DNA of 64,000 nucleotides from Phialophora verrucosa (Eukaryota; Ascomycota; Eurotiomycetes; Chaetothyriales; Herpotrichiellaceae). The position numbers and the translations under genes are program-made. Positions 22,701 through 33,372 of the stretch are shown here, in pieces. Location of the stretch: NCBI GenBank assembly GCA_002099365.1, contig MSED01000001.1, forward strand, positions 806,001-870,000, read 5' to 3'. Position 1 is the first letter of the stretch. Each line of letters opens with the position of its first letter. Below the pieces are notes generated by a model. It worked only from the letters and a program-made list of their open reading frames with translations. It made no database searches and was not told the DNA's origin.

Positions 22701-25700
22701 ATAGATAGGTTATCTACTCTTCGAGTAGGTCCGCGTCTAAACGGGTACAGTACTATAGGGGGTTACTCGCGCTTCGTCGATTCTCGAAGGGTTTATTAGG
22801 ACTACTCTATTTCGTCCCTAATAATACCCTATAATCCTTCGGTAAGGTCTCTACTAGTAATTTCTTCGCTCTCTTAGGGTTCTATAAGTGTTGTAGTAGC
22901 TTCTAATCGCGGGCCTAACGTCACCTTCTCTCGCGTTAGGTTTAATATTACTGAATCTACGGGGGTGTCGTAAGGATTCCTAGCTATATCCGAGTTTATC
23001 CTTGTAGTTATAGAGTCTTCTTTACCCCTTCGTACGCGAATATCTCCTTATTCCTCCCCTACTTTACTTAAACGACTACCGGGTTGTTGCTTTTTAGCGG
23101 TAAGCTATTATTTCCGGGGAATGGTTGCTAGTTCGTTGTATATTAGAGATATACTATCTCGTTCTAGGACCTCTAGAACTTCCTTCGATAGTTTTTCGAT
23201 AGTAACCTTCTTCTCTTAAAGCTGTCTTTATTATACGGAAGTTATAATTACTCGGATTTCCTCGCCCTCCTCGTTAAAAGGGCGGTATTTAGTGAGCTTA
23301 GCCCTATTAACGGGCTTCGGGAGGACTTACTATTTATTAGATTCTCTCAGCTAGGCGGCTAAGATATAAACGCTAAACTATAGCTTCTTTTCGATCCTAA
23401 AGGGGCTAAAGTAGGTTAATTCGAACTTCTGGCGCTGTTTATTAGCTAGGAGCACGTATTCTTCTACCTTTAGGCTTATCGCGAGGGGGGTTAAGTGATT
23501 TCGATGTAGCTTTTTCGTGTAGATACCTCTCTTAATAAGCTTTCGGTTAGCCTCGTGCCTTACTATCTAAAGGTTTTCGAGGCGTATACTAAAATCTTAG
23601 TTTAGATTATCCTTATTAAAGTCGTCCTTATCTTCGGTTAGGCGGGGTTCGATCCCGTACACCAGCTTAAAGGGGGATATTCTAGTGTCGTTATAAGCCC
23701 GGACACGGTAAGTAAAGAGGGCTAACGGAAGTTGTAGAGCTTATTCGGTAATAGGTCGGTTTATAAATTACTTCGTTAAGATACTCCTAAGTATACTATT
23801 AAGCCTTTTGACTTTACTATTTATTTATAGATAGTATAGTGTAGTAGTCTAATATTTTACTTTAACCCTATTAAGGTAGTACTTAATTATTCTAGATGTT
23901 AAATTCGCTTCGTTATTTAAAAGGAGCTCTCGGAAGGCTTTATAATTATAGTAGATATTGAAGAGGAAGTTAGCGACGGTCTCGGAAGTAGTATCCTTAG
24001 TAGCCCTTGCGAGCGGCTATTTAGTGGCCTAATTAATTACCGTTAGGATCTATTACTTACCGTCTAACGTATGTAATAAGGGTTCGATAAAATCGATTAC
24101 TTATTTCTCGAAGGGCCTTATAGCGAGTTTAACTTACGAGTAGGGTTCTTCGCGTCGAGTCTTTCTTCGTTAGGCTATCTAACACTCTCGATAGGTTTCT
24201 ACGTATTTGCGAATATTACGTTATATATTCGGCTACTACCCTCGGAATTTAATAACACTGTTTAGTATAGAGGTACTAAAGTAGCTATAATACCGATAAT
24301 AGTAGTCGATGAAATCTTTCCGGAAGGGTACGGAGGTAAATAGTATATATATATTATTCACCTTTCGGTAGAGATGTCCTTTACGGAGGGCGAAGTTTTT
24401 AAGGTCGTTATCCGTAAAGACTTCCTTCTATTATACCGTTAACTTCTCCGAAGGGTTCTAGAAGTACTAAATAAGGGCGGTTTCCTAAGATAGGCCCTTA
24501 TCGAGTAGGCTATCCCCTTCTACTCTAGCTTTAGTAGTATTTAGAGCCCTTATCTACTGTTCCGAAGTAGGAACCTACGCTTACCTTATAGACGTAGCTT
24601 TAAGGAAGTTAGGTCGTCGAGAGATAGCGTTGGGGACTACGGCCTTAGAACCCTTACGGTACTAGATATCGAGTTGGAATTCGGCGAACTTATTTAGCTA
24701 CCTCGCGAGCCTCTTTAAAGGGGTATAGGTAGTGTTTATATACTTTAGGCTTTTGTAGTCGGTAATAATAGTAGTCCGATACCTGTTCTATATATAAGTA
24801 TACTAAGTTTAAAGGGTATATTTAATAGCTAGAAGCTCCTTTTCCTAGATAGGGTAGTTAAGTTCTACTTCTTAGAGTTTACGTCCTTTAAACGCGACCG
24901 GGTACTATTTCCCGTCGGGTCTTAGCTATAGGAGGACAGCACTTAGGGCTTATTCCGAGTAGTTAGTCTTAATTCGGAAGGGTTTAGACTTGTCGACTTA
25001 CTGTAGGACTAGTTTCGAGGATAGAGCCTTCTTTAGTAATCGGAAGGCTGCCTCGTACCGCGTATTCTATCGGATCGGCCGGAATTTCTTCTTTCGAAGC
25101 TTAGCGTTAGCCTTAATAAGTAAGTCGGAGAGGGGTACAGCTAGCTTAGCGAAGTCTCGAATATACCTACAGTAGTAGGATATAAGGTCTAGGAATTACC
25201 GAACTTTATAAATATTCCGGGGCTGTAGCTACTCGGTAATAGCTTAAACCTTTATAGGAATAGGTTTATACTATCTATTACTAACGATATAGCCGTAGAA
25301 CTCAATTTCCCGGGCCCTAATAATATACTTTAAAGGCTTCGCGTAGAGCTTATTCTCCTTAAGGTAGTCTAGGACTTAGCGAAGGTGATCTTAGTACTCT
25401 TCCTTAGATACCGAGAAGATAATAATATCGTTAAGGTATACTACTATAAAGCCTTTATATATAAGGTCCTTAAGAGTATTGTTTATAATCCGTTAAAAGG
25501 TCGCCGGGGCGTTCGTAAGTCCGAAAGGTATAGCGGTCTATTTATACTTCCCGTCTCGAGTATTAAAGGCTGTCTTTTTAATTAAAGACTCGGTTATCTT
25601 AATCTAGTAATATCCGAAGGTTAAGTTAATCTTCGAAAGGTATTAAATATTTCTAATTTAGTCTAGATAGTCTTAAATTCGCGGTAGCGGATAGGTATCC

Positions 25701-26700
25701 TTCTTAGTAACGCTATTAAGAAGGCGGTAATCGATATATATTCTCTATTCCCCTCCGGGCTTCGGAACGAAGAGGACCGGGGAGCCCTAGGGACTTAATA
25801 AGGGTCGAATGAGGCTCTTCCCGAGAAGTTCCTTAACTATACGGTCTTGCGCGTCCCGGTGAATCTTCGAGAGGGGGTAGTAGTGTACGTTAGTTAGCTT
25901 TACGTCTCTAGTATCGATTTTATACTTAATGTTTCGCTTCTTAGGCTCCTTAGGGATAATCTCCTAGCGGAAGGAGCCCTTCGCTCTTCGAATAATAGCT
26001 TCGAAGGCGGGGTCTGTATAGGAGGGTAGTTTAGGTACTGTCTTTAGGGGTTTAGATATTATTTCTTCTCGCTAATAAACTACTACGAGGTAAGGTACAC
26101 AACCTTCCTAAGCGTCTTAATATAGTTCCGAGCTCCCTCGCTCCTTTGGAAGCTTTAGGGGGCCGTTCGAAAGGAATTTCTTAATTAGCTTTATAGCCTT
26201 ATAGTGTTTAATGTAGTTAAGACCGATAAGTATCTTCCCTTCGACGTTAGTATTAAGGGTTCGAAATAGTCGGATAGGGATTAAGGTAGTCTTTTAGCTT
26301 CTATTTTAGGTAGTTAAACTAGGCTAGCTAAAATCCTATTTAGCTTTATATTTCCGAAGCTAATCTATCCCTAGGATAATATTATAGGTATCCTAGTCGA
26401 GGATATATAGCTTTGTTCACGCTTAAAGCTCTCCTAAGGTTAGTCTTATTACTAGTGCTTATAAGGTACGGGTAGTATCCCTGTTAAGGAGGCGTACTCG
26501 TACCGTACGTATTTAGCGTACTTTAATATCCCCTTAAAGACAGTTAAAAACCGTTCTTAACACGAACGAGAGATCGAATCCGGTATTAATTAGGGCTGTA
26601 ACTAAGAAGGGGGTCCTAAACTAGCCGAGTATCCCGTCAGCGATATTACTTCTACTAGAGGATCTATACTTAATATTAGAGTGTACGGCTGCCGCTAAGA
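22700..26700 (-). pseudogene. RIP-destroyed gypsy pol (protease, RT, RNase H, integrase)
   Basis: Reading the minus strand through its TAA/TAG stops gives a clear gypsy polyprotein. Protease: 'ALINTGFDLSFV' at about 26570-26600, where Asn stands at the catalytic Asp position of DTG. Reverse transcriptase (about 25270-25870): 'PVLFVPKPGGE', 'KKDTYPLPRI', 'FGLTNAPATF' and 'YLNDIIIFS' at 25412-25438, where the catalytic YxDD is YLND. RNase H: 'TDYKSLKYINTTYTPLKRLA' near 24680-24760. Integrase: 'ATKDTTSETVANFLFNIY' and 'RISPFKLVYG' between about 23640 and 24100, then the C-terminal 'FELTYFSPFRIEKKL' near 23400. Catalytic changes are G-to-A on the coding strand. The element cannot be autonomous. 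Confidence 0.9.
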
Positions 26701-26865
26701 GCGCCTTAAAGAGTAACGGCTCTTATATAGCCGGGGTACTATACTATTTACACTCTTCTAAGGGTTCCTCGTTCTTCTCTCCCTCGCTATTAAACATCTT
26801 ATTATCTAATAGTGTTGGGCTTTTCCCTTCCCTTTATCTTACTAACCCGTACTTAAGTAAGTATA

Positions 26866-26907
26866 ATAGTCTTTATGAATGTATCCTACCTTATTATAGT
26901 TATAGTA
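26866..26907 (-). pseudogene. Gag CCHC zinc knuckle with all four ligands lost
   Basis: On the minus strand the segment has the exact C-x2-C-x4-H-x4-C spacing of a nucleocapsid knuckle, with the spacer 'NKVG' and the tail 'IHKD' preserved. All four metal-ligand positions read Tyr. Cys-to-Tyr and His-to-Tyr are single G-to-A or C-to-T changes, so this fits RIP. It marks the end of gag just upstream of the protease. Confidence 0.8.
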
Positions 26908-26909
26908 AT

Positions 26910-29199
26910 AGGGTTCGTTACGTTCGTTAGCTATCGTAGCCTTACGCGAGTTCAATATAGGGGTGTAACTATCTCGCTTACCTCTCGTTCCGCGGGACCG
27001 GTCCTAGCCCCGAGGGGCTTTAAAGGATTAAGAGGACCTTAATGTATTAGTAGTTATCTTAATATCCCTATCGATGTCTATAATAGGGCCGGGGACCGAG
27101 GCAAGTCGACTATCGAGTTTAGAGCTACCCGTATAGATAGTCTAGATAGCGGAGGTGATTATCCGTATCCTTTAGGATAATCGGTTCTTCTCCTAGTCGA
27201 GCTGTCTCTCGAGGCGGTAGGTGTACTTAACGTAGTCCGAGTAGGTATCGGGCCTATATTTGGCGGGTAGTACCGTAATTATCCGTTAGATCTTAGGTTT
27301 AAGGCCTCTCCGTAGGCGGTTAAGTATCTACTAGTTATCCGGACGGGGTTCTAAGTATAGGCGAGTAGAATCGAGAGCCTATACGAACTATATAACGGTG
27401 TGTCGTTAGGATAGGTTTTCAAACTCGTTCTAACGCTATTCCTAGGTACGTATATTAGCGAAGTAAGCTGCGAGAGCCTTAGACTATTATTCTTAACTAG
27501 TAGCTAACCTTACGCTAGGGGGTAGGCGAGTATTAGAGACCGTATTAAGGGTCCACTATACTGCCGCCTCGCTAAGTAGAAAGGAGACCGCTAGAGCGAC
27601 TTATTCCTTAGGGGGAATAGTTTAATACTAAAGTAAGGCTATACGCCTTAGCTATTCGCTGATAATTATTAGCTAGACCCTAGCTGTATCGCCTTAACGC
27701 TATCCCGAGTATTTCGAAGGGTCCTTAAACCCTATAAGAGGGAAGGAGCGACCTTCGGACGATGTGTCTATAGCTACCTAGGGTTCTATTATGCCTAGCG
27801 GAGTGTCTATAGTGGGCGGTTAAGTGGCTAAGGGCGGGCCTACTGATAAGAACGGCTCGGCAGGGCCTTCAGCTATAAACGGAGGCCTAGCGGGTTGTTT
27901 CCCAGCGCGGGCAGCTTCTATGTCTCTAGCTTCTTACCTTTCCTGCCTTACCATAAGGTCCCGGATAGTAGCAGATAGCTCGGCAATAGTTCCCTACCCT
28001 CGTTCTTAATCTGCTAGAAGCCTTTAGACTACTTAACCTATATTTTTAATACTCTTACGGTTAGGGGCTTCGTTAGTGCGAGTTATAAGGTCTCCGAAAG
28101 TAATAGTTATATAGTCGACGTTATCGTTAAGGGCTATAAATCTACTGTCGAGGGTAGATAATCTCTACTCTATAACGGCTAGGCGGGTATTTATGTCTTA
28201 GGCGTGGCCGGCGGCCTAAGATAACCGCTGAGCCCTAGAGTTAGATTCTTCCGCAGGGGCAGATATAGTATCGGACGATAGTTAAGGTAGAGGGTAAGGC
28301 TCGTAGGGTATTTAAATTAGTAAGATAATTAAGTAGGTATCTTTAGTATAGACGTAGAGAGATAGGGGTAGAAAAGGTATAAAAGGGAGGGTAATAATCT
28401 CCTTATAGGAAAACTAGCGCTTTTAGGGGCATTAACCTATCTAATAGGGTACTAACGGACTACCCCTTTTACGGAGTCCTTCCTAGATTTGTGATTTCCC
28501 CTTCGGAGTGGCCGTATCGTTACCCGGGTTCTAGCTCTATTCTTTCCTCACCTCCGTATACTCTATTAAGCGGTATAGTACTCTTTTAGACGGTTCTAAT
28601 ATCTTAAAATTTCTTAAGTATAAGTGTTCGAGATATCGGCCTACTTAGTATAGTGTAGAAAGTACTTAGTGGGTCGAGGATAATTTCCGTAGAGCTATCG
28701 GTGCGCTATAATCCTATCCGTTTAGGGTCTTATGGTTGACTTCTAGCGCCGGCCTGCTTCTAGGCCTTAATCTCGAGCTTGCTGTCTTGCTTTGGGAAAG
28801 CCGTTTAATTCCCGCAGGCCGCGTAAGGTTCGAGTCGCATATTGACGCTATAAGGCGTTGATGGTAGGCCGTCGAGTGCTGAGTAGGCTCTTAGGGGATT
28901 CTTTCCTAGGCGGACGGCGTTCTTGTCGGCCTTTAATTCTTGTATAACCCCGAGAAGGCTAATCTGTAGCCTTTGTCGTAGAAGGACGGTGTGTGCTGAA
29001 GGGGGAAAGCCCTTAGTATCGTCTTAGAGTATACTGGGGGGGTTCTCTCTTGGTTGTTTAGTTCTTTCGATAGTTGTAGGGACTTATGTTGAGCCCCGGT
29101 ATGGATCGAGGACCGTCTCCTTGCCGTTTAAAGGGGACGGAGGCCTTTTGGGGCCTCAGCCTAAGTCTAGCGAGGGCTGTCTAAAGCGTTGCTACCAGA
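26910..29199 (-). pseudogene. Gag and 5' leader of the retrotransposon, degraded
   Basis: Between the zinc knuckle and the 5' LTR. No intact frame survives and no gag start could be fixed. From about 28.75 kb to the LTR the sequence is again richer in TG and CA, so mutation density falls off toward this end as it does at the other. Confidence 0.6.
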
Positions 29200-29367
29200 T
29201 GTGACTTAATTTGGAGGACATGATGGATTCTAAGGGGTCGGGGGCGACGCCTGACTATATAGTTACGAAGGCCTCTAGTAATATTACAGATGGGTCCCGA
29301 ACGCCCATACGGCCTGTGACGCCTTGGCGTGGTCTTTACAGACCCTCGGGTAACCTTCTCAGTCACA
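29200..29367 (-). repeat. LTR (5' LTR in element orientation)
   Basis: Second 168-bp copy with the same TGTGACT...AGTCACA ends, followed at 29368 by CATT, the right copy of the target duplication. Confidence 0.93.
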
Positions 29368-30049
29368 CATTCCCCGTACGAGTAGAGATGGACTTGGACT
29401 TGGCAGAGACACACACGCAGAGGAGCCCCGAGCACGATTTGAGAGTTTCGCGGGGGAAGCTACGAGTATATTAGGTTCGAAAAGCTTAAGCTTCTGCTTC
29501 TGGTCCCTGGAGATTTGCTGTTTCGGGGTGGTGTTGCGATGCATGTAGATGGGTAAGTTCAAGGACACGATTATGAACGGACGGTGGTGGGAGAAGGGGG
29601 TTCCCAACGAGGTCCAGTACTCAAAGCTAATATGGTGTGCAAAGATGGACTAACAAACATACAGTCTCGAAGCAGGGTTAGGGAGAGTTGCATGTGAATA
29701 TCTGAGCTGCTCGGCTCCTGAACTTGCCTAGACGGAATGGTGAGCAAGTTTTTTCTGTTGGAGACATCGTCCCGGCAGTTGGGTTTACGAAAAGGCTCCA
29801 GCGTTGGCCTTTGTCAACCCTTTAGAAAGCTAGCTGCTGGGTACTTGCCACGGCCGACGTGTTGTCCGCACCCGTCAGATGCGCGCATGGCATTTTCTGG
29901 CTTACTCTAGGGAAGCAGCGCACAAATTTGACTTGTCGGCGGGAAATCAGAATGCATAAGCGGAAGTCTGGGTAAAAGTTCCGGGAGAGCAAAAGCTGGA
30001 TTCATGTCCGTCGTTGCATTTCTCATGCTTCATTCACTGCAGCTACTAG
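29368..30049. other. Right flank of retrotransposon, no gene
   Basis: Normal-composition DNA resumes immediately after the LTR. It contains a CGTACGAGTA partial motif at 29377. No gene seen. Confidence 0.5.
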
Positions 30050-30394
30050 CTAAGCTCTCCTTTGCCATTTCTCCCATTTCTCCCAGCAGAAATCCTTGCT
30101 CCTCCACTGGTCGCTTGGAGTCATGATAAATCGTAGGCCTGCAAGATAATCTTGTTTGTAGGGCAGAAAGACATCATTCCTCTGGCAAAAACAGTACTGT
30201 TGACTCAAGCCGTCCTTCTGGGGGACCAATGCTTCTCCTCGGACCCTAGACGGCTTGGCCCTCGTGGCTACTTGTAACTCGTAGAAAAGCGTGCCCCCTG
30301 CAGTCCTGACCCATATCTTGGTCGGAAGAGGGTGGCGATCCCAGCGCTGCTCGAAGAATTGCTTCGCTCGCTTGTCGGTAACCAGCACCGCCAC
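30050..30394 (-). CDS. Hypothetical small protein, uncertain
   Basis: A 114-codon open frame on the minus strand ending in an aromatic/basic tail ('WRSKDFCWEKWEKWQRRA'). It has no ATG at its 5' end (the first codon used is GTG) and the frame remains open further upstream, so an upstream exon would be needed. No domain was recognised. It sits alone between the retrotransposon flank and the bZIP gene and may be a gene remnant. Confidence 0.25.
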   Translation of the reverse strand: MAVLVTDKRAKQFFEQRWDRHPLPTKIWVRTAGGTLFYELQVATRAKPSRVRGEALVPQKDGLSQQYCFCQRNDVFLPYKQDYLAGLRFIMTPSDQWRSKDFCWEKWEKWQRRA

Positions 30395-30678
30395 AGTGAG
30401 CGGGGTAGGGAGGCAAGGTCAACCCCGCCACTGGATGGGAGCTCGTTTTCCCGACGTGAGTTGCTGCTTCAGGGCTTGATTCGGCGGCACCCTCGCGGAT
30501 GTCTCGCAGGGCCAAACCAGCTGAAAGTCACAGAAGAAACTTTCTGTGAGGGGTATCTTCAATCACAAGCCAATCAGCGCGGAAGCACATGTCAATGCTG
30601 ATCATTTCCGGGCGCAGAACAAATCAGGTCGTAAATGGTACATGCGTAAGGACGGTAGTAAGCCTGGCGGCTGAGGGT
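30395..30678. other. Downstream region of bZIP gene
   Basis: About 280 bases; no coding signal beyond the doubtful frame described next to it. Confidence 0.35.
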
Positions 30679-31707
30679 TCAGTCGGTTGGCAGCGGAGTG
30701 TGAACCTCAAACTCTGCCGACCGATTGAACTCTGGCAGGGGTGGGTGTAGCATTGGTGCTGCAGGTGAGCTGGAGAAGAAGTTGTCTGGCAGGGGAGGCA
30801 GTCCTGAAAAGTTCAACTGCTGATAGTCGGCAAAGTTGGGTCCAGTAAGTGCCAGTTGCTGGTTGAAGAACTCGTTGCCGAGCGCCGTGACATGGGCTTG
30901 GATCTCCTCTGGTGACTTGCACCCGTCGCAGTTTGCATGTGCAACCAGGATGGCGTTCATCTGTTGAATCTCATCTTTCAAGCGCATGACTTGGTCTTTC
31001 AGATATGCGTTCTCGACGGCTTTGGTCTGTGAGTCCCGTTGGAGTCTTTCTGTCTTTTCTTTCTTGTTGATGCGACACTTTGCAGCAGCCAATCTGTTCT
31101 TTTCGAGAGACTGTTTTCTTCTCTGGTCGTCGGGTGCGCCGTCTTGCTCGTCTGGAGTGGATGCCTTTCGCGTGGACTTGCGCTTGCGGCCTGCAGTAGT
31201 CGTCTTTGTGGGATTGGCAGAGGCCGTCTCCGCACTCTTGGTTCGAGGCTTGCCTCTCTTCCGTGTTTCTGTTGGGAGAGTCTTCGGTGACAATTTCTCG
31301 TTGCTGGTCGTGCTAGAGGTAGAGTTCGATCTTGGAGGGGTCATCTGGCCGAATCGCGAGACTGCTGTCTTGGTGTTGGGCAATGTTGACGCGATGAATT
31401 TGTCCACCTCGTAGACATCCAGGTTCATCAGGTTCTCGGTCGATGGCTTCATCTCGTCCTCACGTTTAAAATCCGGCCATTGCGGCGAGTAGTCGTTGGG
31501 AGGGCTGTAGACGGTGTAGTCATTGTGGATTGCGTTGGGTTTTGTGGGCGGGTCGAAACCAAAGTCATCGTCCTGAGCAGAGGCGTAATTGAAAGCAGAA
31601 GGAAAATGATAGTCTCTGAAGGTGTACCCGTCAAGATCGCTGATGCTGGGGGTTGCTGAAGAAGCGCCTGCCGAGGACATGCCTGAGTTACTGCCCAGAA
31701 CAGCCAT
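30679..31707 (-). CDS. bZIP transcription factor, ATF/CREB type
   Basis: Nuclear basic leucine-zipper protein of the Atf1/AtfA class. The basic region is 'RRKQSLEKNRLAAAKCRINK' (N-x7-R pattern with N and R in 'NRLAAAKCR'), followed by a heptad zipper through 'VENAYLKDQVMRLKDEIQQM'. The 'HANCDGC' Cys pair just after the zipper is typical of fungal ATF2-like factors. The N-terminal half is Ser/Thr/Pro-rich and acidic, as in stress-responsive activators. The first in-frame ATG is at 31707, giving about 342 aa; the frame is open further upstream without ATG. A C-terminal Pro/Leu-rich tail follows. Relatives act downstream of the Hog1/Sty1 MAP kinase in stress and conidial responses, but that is knowledge of the family and not shown here. 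Confidence 0.88.
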   Translation of the reverse strand: MAVLGSNSGMSSAGASSATPSISDLDGYTFRDYHFPSAFNYASAQDDDFGFDPPTKPNAIHNDYTVYSPPNDYSPQWPDFKREDEMKPSTENLMNLDVYEVDKFIASTLPNTKTAVSRFGQMTPPRSNSTSSTTSNEKLSPKTLPTETRKRGKPRTKSAETASANPTKTTTAGRKRKSTRKASTPDEQDGAPDDQRRKQSLEKNRLAAAKCRINKKEKTERLQRDSQTKAVENAYLKDQVMRLKDEIQQMNAILVAHANCDGCKSPEEIQAHVTALGNEFFNQQLALTGPNFADYQQLNFSGLPPLPDNFFSSSPAAPMLHPPLPEFNRSAEFEVHTPLPTD

Positions 31708-33372
31708 GGTTGAAGTGCCGGTGAGCTTTCTGACCGCAAAGAGCAAAGACTGAAGCAGAAGTGTCGATGCAGATGGCGCTGATGCTAGTGGCGCAGGCTC
31801 CAATTGTCAACGCTGCGGAGTTCGACTCGTTCGTTGTCAGATGTTTGTCTGGATCAATTTGGAATGGTGGCACAGGAAGGGGGAATCTGTTGTCCCTTTC
31901 GAAGAGGGGTATGGAATGGTTAAAAAGGGTTCCTGGGAGAGATATCCGGGCTAGGTTGAGGATTATTCAGATCAGCAGCCGCCGGAGAAACAGTGTGGAA
32001 TTCGAAGGAAAGAATCCTGATTCAACTCTGTGGAGGGTCGGGGCTGAAAACACTGAGGCACGGGCGAGGGCGAGCGACGTGTTGATGCGGTGGGCGCGCG
32101 GTAGGGCAAACCGAGCCACAGCCTTCGAGAGATTGAGCGCAGAAAAGACGATCGGGAGATGCCCTAACAGTAGCGGGGCGGATGTGCCAACCGGATTATA
32201 CTGGATTCTGTGAAGTGGAGGAGACAAGGGCGGCTTCAACTTTAAACTCGGAGCGTACGAGGTGAGGGAGAACAGAGGCAGCGCTTTGCAGGGGTAGAGT
32301 GGCTGACATGTGTCAGAGGGGAATAGCCACGGAACTTAATTCCACGCAGCAAAAGGTTTGCGAGGAAAAGAGATCAGGTAGTGAGCGGGAAGCAGCTCGC
32401 AAATCAGAGACAGCAAAGGAATCTGAGAAGACCTTGGAAAAAGCCTAGTGTTCCTAGAATGGCTTCTGCAGCATGCCGATTGATCTGCGGGGGAGGGATA
32501 CAAGGAACAGAACACAGCTGGTGCATTCCGATGCACGAATTAGAGTGTACCAGATGGTCACTGCTGGGAGGACGTGTTCACGTTCATCGGGGGTCTGTGC
32601 CTGCATCTACCAACAGGCAACTGATCATCGGTGGAGATGTCGAGGTTTTGCAGGCATGGGAATTGTCAAGATGCCCATAGCAGGGCTGATCGGCAAGCGT
32701 CAGCGCCTCTCGGGGTGCGAAATCCGCCCAATGGAACTGCTGGGGGAGCTCCATCGCCGATCCCCAGGAAATTCCATATCGGCCATCGCCGCTTACATCG
32801 TGCTAAACGTGAAATGTGATCAAGATCTTCGGGCTACGTCAAGTTGCCGCAGATGTTCTCGCGGTCTGCCCTGAGGCTCTTAAGACGCTCAGGGCCGGGA
32901 AATTCGTTCAAACCATATTGTGAGTGCATGTATGGAGTACTCGTAACGCTTTTCAGTTGAACAGCACGAAGAAAAGAGCAGCTGTCACAGAGACTTATTC
33001 CTCTCGAAACAACAGAGCTAAGCACTATGTCATAGGCCCGATCTACGTCATCCGTTTGGCGGTCCTCATATTCGGGCCAAAGATCCGGGACAGTCTCATT
33101 CTCGAAGCTACCAGAATTGGCAGTCTTGAACGGGGGGTATTCGCATATGCCCTCGCACCCCTCGCACTCTTGTATTACGAGGACCCATATCACTCCAAGC
33201 AGGGCATAGTGCAACACCAAGCTGCCGGGTTTTATATCCTTGGAAAAACCTCCCGCTGGTGCCACAATGACGCTATGCCGTCATGCGACACTGAGACCCA
33301 TGCGAGCCATGCCCTTGATCCTACCCGTATACCCAGTACTCGTACAAGTACGAGTACCCATCCACGCCACCG
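31708..33372. other. Promoter of bZIP gene and 3' flank of secreted-protein gene
   Basis: About 1.66 kb. The first 500 bp is presumably the long bZIP leader and promoter. Open frames on the plus strand (for example 32924-33610) have no domain and overlap a better-supported minus-strand gene. An interrupted palindrome lies at 33336-33357. Confidence 0.4.
33336..33357. repeat. Inverted repeat GTACTCGTAC-AA-GTACGAGTAC
   Basis: Two 10-bp perfect arms with a 2-bp spacer, the same unit as the 16-bp palindrome at 19405. It lies 16 bp beyond the stop of the secreted-protein gene and could form a hairpin in its 3' UTR. Confidence 0.65.

Larger units (their letters stand above)
19779..29367 (-). mobile_element. 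Ty3/gypsy LTR retrotransposon, RIP-degraded, complete ends
   Basis: A 9,589-bp element with two near-identical 168-bp LTRs in direct orientation, flanked on both sides by CATT as a 4-bp target duplication. The coding strand is minus: the polypurine tract (19947-19958, reading AGTAGGGGAGGC on minus) abuts the left LTR, and a TGG-starting candidate primer-binding site lies two bases inside the right LTR (about 29186-29197). Internal order on minus is gag zinc knuckle, aspartic protease, reverse transcriptase, RNase H, integrase, the gypsy order. Nearly all frames are broken by TAA/TAG, and CA/TG dinucleotides are strongly depleted from about 20.2 to 28.7 kb, as expected from RIP. At 9.6 kb it is longer than most fungal gypsy elements. 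Confidence 0.93.

Noticed and set aside
22090..22900. Plus-strand frame read through TAA/TAG as a hidden gene
   Set aside because: RIP removes TGA in all frames, so absence of TGA carries no weight, and minus-strand pol sequence overlaps part of it.
20100..28800. Possible tRNA B-box-like strings (GGTTCGA) inside the retrotransposon
   Set aside because: No matching A-box and no cloverleaf could be drawn; the strings fall in degraded pol or gag.
29200..29435. Short frames covering the LTR
   Set aside because: The same frames occur in both LTR copies; they follow from the repeat sequence and are not genes.
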